A DNA stretch of 39,938 nucleotides, taken from positions 1-39,938 of the IMG/VR virus record IMGVR_UViG_3300046543_000064. One strand, given 5' to 3'. Source of the DNA: a virus. Shown here piece by piece: positions 24,409 through 31,975 of the stretch. Both the position numbers and the translations under genes were made by a program. The notes under the pieces are model-generated. The model worked only from the letters and a program-made list of their open reading frames with translations. It did no database searches and was not told where the DNA came from. The stretch's first letter is position 1; every line of letters starts with the position of its first letter.

Positions 24409-25098
24409 TTACGTTCCTGTGAAAAGGATTGGGTTACCCGCGTCCGTTGTGCCATAGGTCGGGTTATTCGCGGCAGGCTGTTGCACTGCGTACCGATTGA
24501 TACCCTGAGTGATCGCGCCGATGCCGGAGTTGAACGAGTTCGAGAGCGAGCCAGCCTGAGACGTGGCAGCGTTGGCCGTCTGATTGTTGGCGTTCGTCGC
24601 TGCGCCTTGGAAGGCATTGCTCGATGCCTGAGAGCCGCTGATCGCATTCAAACCGTTGCCCATCAACTGACCATAGCCGGCGAGGCGTTGCGTAATCAGG
24701 CCGTTTAGCGTGTTGATTGACGTATTTCCAAGGATATTGCTCGTATTGGAGCCACGCAACCCGCCCGTCGCTGATGCGTTGGCAAGGATGTTCTCATTCG
24801 CCGTCTGCATGTCGCCATGATACTGCGCGCCTGTCTTGATGCCGTTGATGGCCGCGCCCTGCGGACCCGAACCATTGGCCCCGAGCAGATCCTCGTAACC
24901 CTGCATCCCGGTCTGGCCGGCCTGAAGGTATGGCGAGATTTGCCCCTGCATCGTGTCGTATTGACGCGTTGCCAGCGCAAGATTGCTGCTTGCCGCCTGC
25001 GACTGCGCGTCGGCTGCATCACCGGCAGCGCTCGCGGACATGGCAGAACTAGCCACCCCGCCGACAACGGCCGCCGCTCCTACCGCTGCTGCTACCAT
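24409..25098 (-). CDS. DNA-ejection protein, P22 gp7-like, 229 aa
   Basis: A hydrophobic, Ala/Gly-rich N-terminus (AAAVGAAAVVGGVASSAMSA) precedes RQYDTMQGQISPYLQAGQTG and MQGYEDLLGA, the conserved segment of gp7-type ejection proteins, then repeats rich in Asn/Ser/Ala (NTSNILGNTSINTLNGLITQ). These proteins are ejected and help form the DNA conduit. The next gene starts immediately after its stop. Confidence 0.78.
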   Translation of the reverse strand: MVAAAVGAAAVVGGVASSAMSASAAGDAADAQSQAASSNLALATRQYDTMQGQISPYLQAGQTGMQGYEDLLGANGSGPQGAAINGIKTGAQYHGDMQTANENILANASATGGLRGSNTSNILGNTSINTLNGLITQRLAGYGQLMGNGLNAISGSQASSNAFQGAATNANNQTANAATSQAGSLSNSFNSGIGAITQGINRYAVQQPAANNPTYGTTDAGNPILFTGT

Positions 25099-25101
25099 GT
25101 T

Positions 25102-25515
25102 TCACCCCACGTCAGATTCATATGTGCCAGAAAGGTAGTAAGTCCCTGCATCCAATGCCGCGCCGTCATAACGGCTCAATGCCAATACCGCCGACTCCGG
25201 GCCAACAATGCCCGTTACAGCGACACCTGCGGCTGATACGCCAGGAATAACGCCCCTCTGGCTGCTCAATCCTTGGTGAGTGAAAGGTAATGTCACTGTC
25301 GGCTTACCGCTTGCCGGCAGAACCAGTGTTATCTCTACATAAACGAGCGTGCCGATCGAAGCCCACACGCCCGTAGCGCTACCGCTCGAAGCGATAGGCG
25401 CGAACCCATTCATCGCGCTACCGTTTACAACATTGCCGATCGCATCCGCGACAGCCGTATCACCGCCGAGCGCAGCAGCGAGTGACATCTGATTGACGCG
25501 CGTAAGATTGGCCAT
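25102..25515 (-). CDS. Virion-associated beta-rich protein, 137 aa
   Basis: MANLTRVNQMSLAAALGGDT is followed by a beta-sheet pattern (WASIGTLVYVEITLVLPASG, TVTLPFTHQG, AVLALSRYDG, GTYYLSGTYE). No family is certain. It sits where P22 has gp26 (tail needle) or gp14, but lacks the coiled coil of a needle. Its ATG overlaps the gp10-like stop by one base, so the start is well supported over the longer frame. Confidence 0.55.
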   Translation of the reverse strand: MANLTRVNQMSLAAALGGDTAVADAIGNVVNGSAMNGFAPIASSGSATGVWASIGTLVYVEITLVLPASGKPTVTLPFTHQGLSSQRGVIPGVSAAGVAVTGIVGPESAVLALSRYDGAALDAGTYYLSGTYESDVG

Positions 25516-27224
25516 TACGTATTCAGCGGTTCGAGTTCTAGGTCCAGACCGAACCAAGTCACATGCTGCGTCGTCACATGATCGATGCGCACCTGCAACT
25601 TGTTCCGCGTCAGTCCGCCAGGCAGCCAACGAATGCGCTTGCTATAGCCACCGCGCGTGACCGCCTTGGTATAGCGCGTCTGCGACCAGCGAATACCGTC
25701 TGGCGAGTAGGTCATTGCAATCCTTGATGTATCGCCGGCCTGCCCCGTAACGCACTTCAGTTCGACCGATCGAAGCCCCGCAGAAGCCAACGGAAGCATG
25801 ACCATAGGAGACGAGGAACGATGCAGTACAGGGGCGCTATAGTGGCCACCAGTAGTGCTATCCAAAAAGCCAATACGATTGTCAGCCAGATCACCGCAAG
25901 CCCACATGCCATTGAATCGCACGAAGTTCCGAGCACGGTAGAAATCATCAGCCTCTGCTCCGCTGTTCAATTGCGTCCAGAACTTCACGCCGAGGCCGAG
26001 CGTTGCTGTGGCATCGTACAGAAGCGTCTTGTCAGGAAGGTGCACGTACAGAAACTCAGAATCCTCAAACGAGATCGCTTCGAGCGTCACGACTGCGACT
26101 TGATCGGCCGTAAGTTGCGCCAGCTCGTAGTCGACCGCGGCCGAACTGATCTTTGCCGGCGCATTGCCATTGAGCATCCAGACGCCATTCGGCATGTTCC
26201 GTCCGCCGCCAATCCACGCCAGCGTGCGATTGAAGTAGCACATCGTCTGCCGCGATGCACAGCCGATATCGAATGTGTAAGACTGCTGCGCGGTGAACGG
26301 GAAGTTATTCCCGCCCGTATTCGCCATCGTCTGCGTCGTATTCTTGCCGCCGACGTAGAGTTGATTGTTGAGCTTGTAGATATAGCTGATGCCGTCCGGA
26401 TCGTACTCAGCGCTGCCGAAGTAGCCAGGAAAGAACGTCAGATTCACGAGCGAGCTAGACCAGACATCCGTCCCGTCCGTAACCATCACATAGCCAGCCA
26501 TGAAACACGCGTCGACCACAGGCGTGATACCAGCCGACAGAGCCATGTTCACCGGCAGGAAGTTGCCGACGCTCGTCCACGTCAGGTTGAACGTTGCGCC
26601 CGTTCCGCCACCGCTCGAAAGCACCTGCGGATTGGGATTGGCCGGGATGAACTTGGTCAGCAACTGCTGCTGCACGATCACGACCGCCGCGGTGATGACT
26701 CCGCCTGAGACGGCTGTAACCTTGAGCGTCGCATAGACTCCAAGCGGCCCGATCGTGATCGTATCGTTGACCGCGTAGCCAGTACCTCCCGATACCACCG
26801 TCGCGCCTGTGGCATTGCTGTAGCCAGTGGGCGCATAGTAATAGAGCAGGCCCGCGCTTACGATGATCAGGTTATCGAAGCCGTAATCCAGACGCACGCG
26901 TAGCCCATCATTCGCCACCGATCCAATCTTCGTGCGCACGCCGGCAGTCGTGTACGAATAGACCGAGCCGCCCTGCACGCGGTACATGACGCCGTTCCAC
27001 AGGATTCCGCCGCGGTCTGACTCACCAATCGCCGACGACGCCATCCACTGCGACAGGCCACCATGCGATGTGCAAGTGCCAGGCTTATCCTTCGTCGGAA
27101 TCTGGCGCAGCTTCACGTTCACGGCGAACTCGCCCTGCACATTGCCGTCGTCGGTCGTGCTTGTCCCGCCCGTCATTAAAGGAATGGGCAGCGGCTGAGT
27201 GTTGGCGAGCGGAACCTGTGCCAT
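25515..27224 (-). CDS. Packaged-DNA stabilisation protein, P22 gp10 type
   Basis: The 569-residue product resembles P22 gp10, the tail hub that closes the portal after packaging. Evidence is the N-terminal PLANTQPLPIPLMTGG, EFAVNVKLRQIPTKDKPGTC, beta-propeller-like repeats with YNG/FNG-VYL spacing, and SRQTMCYFNRTLAWIGGGRN. An inserted GGTGYAVNDTITIGPLGVYA domain (residues about 145-185) is like the beta-sandwich inserts common in virion proteins. A small basic gene precedes it. Confidence 0.8.
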   Translation of the reverse strand: MAQVPLANTQPLPIPLMTGGTSTTDDGNVQGEFAVNVKLRQIPTKDKPGTCTSHGGLSQWMASSAIGESDRGGILWNGVMYRVQGGSVYSYTTAGVRTKIGSVANDGLRVRLDYGFDNLIIVSAGLLYYYAPTGYSNATGATVVSGGTGYAVNDTITIGPLGVYATLKVTAVSGGVITAAVVIVQQQLLTKFIPANPNPQVLSSGGGTGATFNLTWTSVGNFLPVNMALSAGITPVVDACFMAGYVMVTDGTDVWSSSLVNLTFFPGYFGSAEYDPDGISYIYKLNNQLYVGGKNTTQTMANTGGNNFPFTAQQSYTFDIGCASRQTMCYFNRTLAWIGGGRNMPNGVWMLNGNAPAKISSAAVDYELAQLTADQVAVVTLEAISFEDSEFLYVHLPDKTLLYDATATLGLGVKFWTQLNSGAEADDFYRARNFVRFNGMWACGDLADNRIGFLDSTTGGHYSAPVLHRSSSPMVMLPLASAGLRSVELKCVTGQAGDTSRIAMTYSPDGIRWSQTRYTKAVTRGGYSKRIRWLPGGLTRNKLQVRIDHVTTQHVTWFGLDLELEPLNT

Positions 27225-27391
27225 TACTTCTTCTTCGCGACTTTCTTCAGCTCAGGATTGGCTTTCTTCGCCTTCGCCGACGCACCACGCGCAGCCGATG
27301 CGAGGATTGCACCCGCGTTCGCCTTGGGAATGCCTTCCTTGCGCGCGATCTTGGCCTGCTCTGCTGCGAAACCCGGATGCTTTTTCGACAT
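27224..27391 (-). CDS. Very basic Lys/Ala-rich protein, 55 aa
   Basis: The product starts MSKKHPGFAAEQAKIARKEG and ends with Lys-rich KAKKANPELKKVAKKK. The central AGAILASAARGAS is shared with a widespread family of small phage proteins placed in structural operons. AAGGAG lies seven bases before the ATG. It may bind DNA or act in tail assembly, but this is not established. Its stop overlaps the gp10-like start by one base. Confidence 0.75.
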   Translation of the reverse strand: MSKKHPGFAAEQAKIARKEGIPKANAGAILASAARGASAKAKKANPELKKVAKKK

Positions 27392-27400
27392 GACTGCTCC

Positions 27401-29224
27401 TTACGAGATCAAGCTGGTTTTGCCCCACGGCGCCGATTGCTCGCCTAGTTGGATATTCAGGCCGAGAGACGGGCCGTAAGTATTCGCGCCACTATTGAAC
27501 ATACGCAGCGTTCCATCGCCGATGTCGACCATGAACGAATCGAAGTCCTGCAAGTTTTCCCACGCATATGTGCCTGGCTTGCTTGCCTCAACACGCCACG
27601 CCCACGTTTGGCCGCCATCCAGCGAGATCCCCTGACCGACGAAACGACCAATCGGCGGGTTGCCGGACTGGACCTGCGGCACGTAGTCGAAGGACATCAG
27701 ATATTGCTGGCCTTCCTGACCAGGCGGTACATACACAGCGGGCTCACCAGCCGAGCCATTGCGGAACAGGCTCACAGGCGGCAGAGCGGCAGGGATAACA
27801 CCGGTCTGATCGACCCAAGTTGCGCCAAGATCGCTCGACGTAAGCAACCCGAAGCGCTTCAGGGAGTCACCACCGAGGCCGCAGCACCACATTTCAATGA
27901 CGTTGCTTCCCTGACGGACGCGCAGCATCGGATCAAAGACGCCTTGCGATCGCCAGGAGTTATTCGAAGCCGGCACAGTCGCGCTACAGATCAGGCCGAC
28001 TCGCGTCCATGTGTGAAGATCGGTGCTCGTCGCCCATCGGATCGTCGTGCCGTTGTCCGAGACGTAGGCTTGATAGGTCGTGCCAGCAATCTGCACGGCG
28101 CCGCCGTTAAATGCAAAGATGCCGTCTGTTCCATTCGCCAACATCACCGGGTTAGCACCATCGGGCGTCCACGGTCCATCAATGGTCGTCGAAGTCCACA
28201 ATCCAAGGTTCTGTATATTCGAGCTTGCCGCGTTACCGTTCGTCGTGTGCGCTGCTGCGGTGTAGCCAGATGCCAGCATGGCCCAACGCGAGTTCACAGC
28301 GTCATAGAACGGCGTCGGATTGTTGATGTCCGTCGCATCCCACGTGCCGGCCGAACCAAGCGGGATCACAGGCGCGCCAGCGCTAGCCGCGCGCTTCGTG
28401 AACAACGGCCAGTTGTAGTTCAAGCCAGTAAAAGGCGTAACCTTGATCGGGCCGAATGTCGCGAATCCGCCTGACGGGCCGTTCACGCCCATGTAGATAC
28501 CGCACTTGGTCGCCGTCTGATTGAACGTGTCAACCAGCGAGGCAACCTGCACGCCGTTCACCCATACGGTGATGTTCTGCCCGAGACAATCCACGCGAAC
28601 CGCAGTGACTGCGTTATTGACGACCGTTCCGTCTGCAATAAACATCCGCGTGAACTGCGTACCGCCCGTTTTGTTGTAGAGCGATACCCGGTTGTATCGA
28701 GGATCAACCTCGACGCCCCAGAAGTTGTTCGCATCCACGTAACGGAACAGAAGGTCGGCGAGCACGCACAGGTTACCGTCCGGCGAATACGACGACATGG
28801 AACACGAAATCGTGAAATCAGACACGCCCGCGTCGAAGACGTTGGCATTGGCGTTCGCCTGGATCGTCGTCGTCGCCTTGCCGCTGCCGTTCAACGTGAA
28901 GGCGCCAGCCGCGTTCGTGCTCCATGCTTTGTTGCCGATATTGGTCGCCCGGGACTCGACGAAGGTTCCATTGCTGCCAATGAAATCGTCCTCGGCGAAG
29001 ATCGAGGCAACGCCCGAGCCAGTTCCGCCGGCAATCAGATCAGCCTGGTTCGCGAGCGCGATATAGTAATCACGCAGCGCGTTCCCATTGGCTGTAACGT
29101 TGGCGCCACTCAGAATAGTCGACAATGCGAGCGACGCGGCGCGCCTGTCCCCGAACGGATCAGGAAGCGTGCTAGGCGCGACTGGCAATTGCGACCAGTG
29201 AGGATTCTTTATCGTGGCGGCCAT
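27401..29224 (-). CDS. LamG-like plus beta-propeller tail protein, 607 aa
   Basis: Residues 1-72 nearly repeat the 77-aa protein at 29602. Residues about 75-265 look like a concanavalin/LamG sandwich (FTISCSMSSYSPDG, FWGVEVDPRYNRVSLYN, VRVDCLGQNITVWVNGVQVA). Residues about 285-600 contain propeller-blade repeats seen in GH43/GH32-type proteins (NNPTPFYDAVNSRWAMLASG, GLWTSTTIDGPWTPDGANPV, IRWATSTDLHTWTRVG, FDPMLRVRQGS). It probably recognises or trims a surface glycan. Catalytic acids cannot be assigned with confidence. Confidence 0.65.
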   Translation of the reverse strand: MAATIKNPHWSQLPVAPSTLPDPFGDRRAASLALSTILSGANVTANGNALRDYYIALANQADLIAGGTGSGVASIFAEDDFIGSNGTFVESRATNIGNKAWSTNAAGAFTLNGSGKATTTIQANANANVFDAGVSDFTISCSMSSYSPDGNLCVLADLLFRYVDANNFWGVEVDPRYNRVSLYNKTGGTQFTRMFIADGTVVNNAVTAVRVDCLGQNITVWVNGVQVASLVDTFNQTATKCGIYMGVNGPSGGFATFGPIKVTPFTGLNYNWPLFTKRAASAGAPVIPLGSAGTWDATDINNPTPFYDAVNSRWAMLASGYTAAAHTTNGNAASSNIQNLGLWTSTTIDGPWTPDGANPVMLANGTDGIFAFNGGAVQIAGTTYQAYVSDNGTTIRWATSTDLHTWTRVGLICSATVPASNNSWRSQGVFDPMLRVRQGSNVIEMWCCGLGGDSLKRFGLLTSSDLGATWVDQTGVIPAALPPVSLFRNGSAGEPAVYVPPGQEGQQYLMSFDYVPQVQSGNPPIGRFVGQGISLDGGQTWAWRVEASKPGTYAWENLQDFDSFMVDIGDGTLRMFNSGANTYGPSLGLNIQLGEQSAPWGKTSLIS

Positions 29225-29233
29225 GTCGTTGCC

Positions 29234-29605
29234 TTACGAGAGGTGCGATTGCGGCGTGTAGAAGATGTCGACGCCAGACGTGTTCGCCGCGGCGAGCACA
29301 GTCGTATCAAGATCAGCAGGGTTCAACGTGACCGCGATCGACAGCCCAAACTTGCATGGGAACGTCTCAACGCCGAAGTCGATACGCTGCGGCACATTCG
29401 CCGGAAGCATGATCGTCATCACCGGAATGTCTGTTCCGAGCGTCGGCGCAGAAGCCTTGTCGAATATCTTCAGGTAGCAGACAACCGTCGACCAGCCGCT
29501 CATCCCATCGAATCCACACGGGACCGCAGAGAGATTGCTGGCGTTCGTCGTGGCCGCAGTGACCAGATGCTTTCTTTGAGTCGAGCTAATTGCAGTAACG
29601 TTCAA
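29234..29605 (-). CDS. Hypothetical virion-region protein, 123 aa
   Basis: The product is predicted beta-rich (WSTVVCYLKIFDKA, DIPVMTIMLPANVP, RIDFGVETFPCKFGLSIAVT) with no charge clusters, and ends GVDIFYTPQSHLS. The pattern suits a small structural or decoration protein. It lies between the duplicated N-terminal domains at 29602 and 27401. Its start overlaps the upstream stop by four bases. Confidence 0.6.
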   Translation of the reverse strand: MNVTAISSTQRKHLVTAATTNASNLSAVPCGFDGMSGWSTVVCYLKIFDKASAPTLGTDIPVMTIMLPANVPQRIDFGVETFPCKFGLSIAVTLNPADLDTTVLAAANTSGVDIFYTPQSHLS

Positions 29606-29835
29606 GGAACACCCCCAGAAACGGCCGAACCTGTTCCACCTGCGGCGAAATCGGCCTGATTCGCCAAAGCGATGTAATAGTCACGCAGCGCCTTCGCCTG
29701 CACGACGACATTGGAACCGGACAGAATATTCGACAGCGCGACCGATGCATCGCGGCGATTCCCGAAAGGATCGTTGAGCGTGCTCGGCGCGATTGGCAAA
29801 TCCGAAAAGTGCGGGTTTTTCTTTGTAGCGGCCAT
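29602..29835 (-). CDS. Stand-alone copy of the N-terminal domain of the 607-aa protein, 77 aa
   Basis: MAATKKNPHFSDLPIAPSTL, then NDPFGNRRDASVALSNILSG and ALRDYYIALANQAD, align without gaps to residues 1-72 of the 607-aa protein encoded at 27401, identical at about three quarters of positions by eye. It could be a separate structural subunit that shares the attachment fold, or the remnant of an exchanged fibre gene. The function is unknown. Confidence 0.7.
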   Translation of the reverse strand: MAATKKNPHFSDLPIAPSTLNDPFGNRRDASVALSNILSGSNVVVQAKALRDYYIALANQADFAAGGTGSAVSGGVP

Positions 29836-29843
29836 TTCGGCTC

Positions 29844-30056
29844 CTAGAGAGCGACTTTTACAACGTTGCCAGCGCTCGTATCAATCCAGAGCTGGCCGGT
29901 ACCTGCAGCAGGCTGAACGGTCGGCAACTGGGCCAGCACAGCCAAAAGCATGTTGATAGACGTGCGCTGAGTCGTGCCGCTGGACTGCGCGTAGATCGGA
30001 ACTTGGTCGGCGAGGTTCGGAGTCTGGTCGTAGCAGAGATTGTTGATCGTCGTCAT
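29844..30056 (-). CDS. Anchor-like small tail protein, 70 aa
   Basis: MTTINNLCYDQTPNLADQVP then YAQSSGTTQRTSINMLLAVL has the layout of N-terminal anchors of phage fibres (TINxL...DQ/KLPVW...GxTR..SI..L), and resembles the start of the spike at 9234 (MSTIGDLC...DDKLPVW). It ends GTGQLWIDTSAGNVVKVAL, a common fibre-like tail motif. It lies directly after the gp4-like gene. Confidence 0.6.
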   Translation of the reverse strand: MTTINNLCYDQTPNLADQVPIYAQSSGTTQRTSINMLLAVLAQLPTVQPAAGTGQLWIDTSAGNVVKVAL

Positions 30057-30059
30057 GAC

Positions 30060-30581
30060 CTAGAATCCGTTGATGTTGTTGTCGCCGCTCCACAGATCCA
30101 TCTCGGGATCAAACGCAGCATCCGGGCCGGCATCGAGCTTCGGAGGTTTGTTCACGTAGAACTGCACGCCATCCCCCCAAATCTGATTGCCCGAACCGAC
30201 AGGCATGTTCGTGTTGCGCTGATACTGGGGAATCCGCTTCCCTGCGTAGAGCATCTGATCCCGCGCGATCTTCAATTGAGCAACCGTGATGCTCGACAGG
30301 TTCTTGCCAATGCTCGGCGCCGCGATGATCGCAGCAGACAGGATCACGAGATTGACGAGATGCATCGGGATATTCACGACCGTTTCGAGGTTCGCAATCC
30401 CCGGAGCGTCTGCGTAGCTCCAACCTGGCACACGCGCGCCCTTCACTTCGAGTTCGGCCAGATACGCATCCAGTCGGTCGGAGATGCGCTCCAAGTCCTC
30501 CGGTTCCATGTCGTACACGGCCGAAGTCAGGCCCAGTTCGCCTAGACCTTGCTGCACGAAGTAGGATTTCGGAGCTTTCAT
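30060..30581 (-). CDS. Tail accessory factor, P22 gp4 type
   Basis: The 173-residue product has LGLTSAVYDMEPEDLERISD then RLDAYLAELE, PGIANLETVVNIPMHLVNLV and LSSITVAQLKIARDQML, the conserved helical regions of P22 gp4-like head-completion proteins that extend the portal. It is usually next to coat in P22; here it heads the tail-machine block instead. The Pro/Gly-rich C-terminal part is also family-like. Confidence 0.8.
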   Translation of the reverse strand: MKAPKSYFVQQGLGELGLTSAVYDMEPEDLERISDRLDAYLAELEVKGARVPGWSYADAPGIANLETVVNIPMHLVNLVILSAAIIAAPSIGKNLSSITVAQLKIARDQMLYAGKRIPQYQRNTNMPVGSGNQIWGDGVQFYVNKPPKLDAGPDAAFDPEMDLWSGDNNINGF

Positions 30582-30641
30582 GGCTTATCCGAGTGGATCA
30601 TTTCTTCCAGCCCCGCAGCGACCGAGCAGATTTTCATCTCG

Positions 30642-30944
30642 TCACGCGGCCGGCTGAGTCGTTTCTTCTGCACTGCCAAGCTTCGCCTTCAGTTCCTTGG
30701 CCGCTTTCGTGCGCCCATCCAGCTTCACCTGCTCGTCCGCGATCTGAGCCTGAAGCGCGGCGTTCTCTTTCTCCAGCTTCGCCAGATCGGCAGCGTCAAG
30801 CGCTTCCCGAGCCGATGCGAACCAGCCCGAGGCGATGTGCTGATCGTGCTCCGTCTCGTCGACGACCTTCTGCGCGAGCTTGCCCCACACTTTCTCGCCT
30901 TCGCCCGCTGCATCTTCGAGCGGCTTGAATACGGCAATCGACAT
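30642..30944 (-). CDS. Coiled-coil protein, first gene after the 31.05-kb promoter, 100 aa
   Basis: The N-terminal part (FKPLEDAAGEGEKVWGKLAQ) is followed by a clear heptad coiled coil (LAKLEKENAALQAQIADEQV, KAAKELKAKLGSAE). GGGG lies just before the ATG. No family is recognised. It may be a virion assembly protein or a regulator of the late operon; the tail needle is a weaker alternative because of its short length. Confidence 0.6.
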   Translation of the reverse strand: MSIAVFKPLEDAAGEGEKVWGKLAQKVVDETEHDQHIASGWFASAREALDAADLAKLEKENAALQAQIADEQVKLDGRTKAAKELKAKLGSAEETTQPAA

Positions 30945-30967
30945 GTTTTCCCCTAGAAATGCTTCTC

Positions 30968-31009
30968 GCGCGGATCACAGCAGGTTTCACCCTCGCTGAT
31001 CTGCCGCGC
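30968..31009 (-). other. Imperfect hairpin in the leader of the virion operon
   Basis: GCGCGG (30968-30973) can pair with CCGCGC (31004-31009), and ATCA (30974-30977) with TGAT (30997-31000), with a three-base bulge. It lies in the roughly 95-base untranslated leader between the predicted start point near 31041 and the first ATG at 30944. No T-run follows. It may be an antitermination or mRNA-stability element; it is unproven. Confidence 0.4.
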
Positions 31010-31047
31010 GCACCACCAACAACGCAGAATACTTAGGTTTCCTGCGT

Positions 31048-31075
31048 ATTTTATCTTAAATGGGATATATATCAA
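31048..31075 (-). promoter_or_regulatory. Strong sigma70-like promoter for the virion operon
   Basis: On the minus strand TTGATA (31070-31075) and TAAAAT (31048-31053) are separated by 16 bp, each matching the consensus at five of six positions. The predicted start is near 31041. It lies in the 135-bp gap before the coiled-coil gene and heads the structural genes. No TACCC-N2-GGGTA operator is seen at it, so silence in the lysogen would need antitermination or another control. Confidence 0.7.
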
Positions 31076-31079
31076 CGGT

Positions 31080-31283
31080 TTAGTGCCCGATCACCTCGGC
31101 CGTGCAATGCGCGCACACGAGACTGCGCATCGTCAGGTGAAAAGTCACCGAGCCGCACGGACATCCCGTGTATCTGAGGTTCGCTCCGTGCTTCTCGTAC
31201 AGCGATTCCTCGACCTTCGGCGAGAAGTCTTCCTCAACTGCGAGGAGTAGACTCGTATCGTTCATCTTGTGGAATGGAGTCAT
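31080..31283 (-). CDS. Small zinc-ribbon-like protein, 67 aa
   Basis: The N-terminus is polar (NDTSLLLAVEEDFSPKVEES). The C-terminal half has GCPCGSVTFHLTMRSLVCAH then C, giving CxC and CxxC pairs that could bind zinc as in zinc ribbons. The function is unknown. Its start overlaps the preceding stop by four bases. It is the last gene before the virion promoter. Confidence 0.65.
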   Translation of the reverse strand: MTPFHKMNDTSLLLAVEEDFSPKVEESLYEKHGANLRYTGCPCGSVTFHLTMRSLVCAHCTAEVIGH

Positions 31284-31528
31284 TTCCCCGCCTTCACGAT
31301 GTTTATCTGCACGGCCGGCGCGCCTTCCTTGCCGCTCAGTTCCATCTGCATCGCAGTCAGGTCAGGCAGACTCTTCCGCAGAAGGATTTCGATTGCCTTC
31401 AATCTGCTCATCGGAATTTCGGATTCCGTAGCACCAAGTGCATAATTCTGCAAGACATTTATCAACTGACTTGCCTGAATCTTTGCCCGAACATCTTCCT
31501 GGTGCGTCTTACGCAGGCGCGCTGCCAT
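31280..31528 (-). CDS. Possible small terminase-like protein, 82 aa
   Basis: MAARLRKTHQEDVRAKIQAS, then LINVLQNYALGATESEIPMS and RLKAIEILLRKSLPDLTAMQ resemble the helical core of short phage terminase small-subunit-like proteins (ALG...S..KAIEILLRKSLPDL). It lacks the usual larger DNA-binding domain, so it may be only a relative. No other small terminase candidate was found, and it is far from the large subunit gene, which is unusual. Confidence 0.45.
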   Translation of the reverse strand: MAARLRKTHQEDVRAKIQASQLINVLQNYALGATESEIPMSRLKAIEILLRKSLPDLTAMQMELSGKEGAPAVQINIVKAGK

Positions 31529-31529
31529 T

Positions 31530-31700
31530 TCATCCTCCCTTGTTTGCTTCTACCGCGATCTCATCCCGCAGAATCTGAGCTGCTGCAACGAGTTCATGCG
31601 CTTCGTGCCATGCCGCCTCGCCGGTCGACGACTTGAGCCGTTCGACACGCTTCTCGACTTCGGCAAGCCATGATGCGGCTGTGTTTGATTTGACTGTCAT
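31530..31700 (-). CDS. Hypothetical helical protein, 56 aa
   Basis: The product (MTVKSNTAASWLAEVEKRVE, then AAWHEAHELVAAAQILRDEI) is a two-helix charged protein with no known motif. Its start lies inside the end of the Ref-like gene (four-base overlap), and its stop lies one base before the next gene's start, which supports it as a real gene of the leftward operon. Confidence 0.55.
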   Translation of the reverse strand: MTVKSNTAASWLAEVEKRVERLKSSTGEAAWHEAHELVAAAQILRDEIAVEANKGG

Positions 31701-31975
31701 TTTCTACCCCCGTAAAGTCGTTCGATCGTTGCCGCGAGGCAGTCTAGTTCGCTTACCTTTACCACTTCCCACATGCGGCGCTGGCCGTGGATTCCGTTGA
31801 AGCTTCCTTGATGGCAGTCTTTGCAAAGTGGAATCACGCAGAATCCGGGGCTTTTCCTTCCAGGCGTGCGGCCGGCGAGGATGTGATGCGCATCGCTCGG
31901 GCCGTGGGCGTCACATACTGCGCAGTTCAATTCCTTGACTCGGGCGATGTGAAGTCGTTCGGCTGCGGCTGTCAT
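31697..31975 (-). CDS. Ref/NinG-like HNH nuclease, 92 aa
   Basis: AERLHIARVKELNCAVCDAH, SDAHHILAGRTPGRK, VIPLCKDCHQG and FNGIHGQRRMWE match the P1 Ref-type HNH family. Zinc is likely held by Cys18, Cys21, Cys51 and Cys54, with the active site at His30/His31 and GIHG (61-64). Ref nucleases act with RecA in recombination. The start lies at the ATGA overlap with NinB; the longer frame upstream is the NinB shadow. Confidence 0.8.
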   Translation of the reverse strand: MTAAAERLHIARVKELNCAVCDAHGPSDAHHILAGRTPGRKSPGFCVIPLCKDCHQGSFNGIHGQRRMWEVVKVSELDCLAATIERLYGGRK

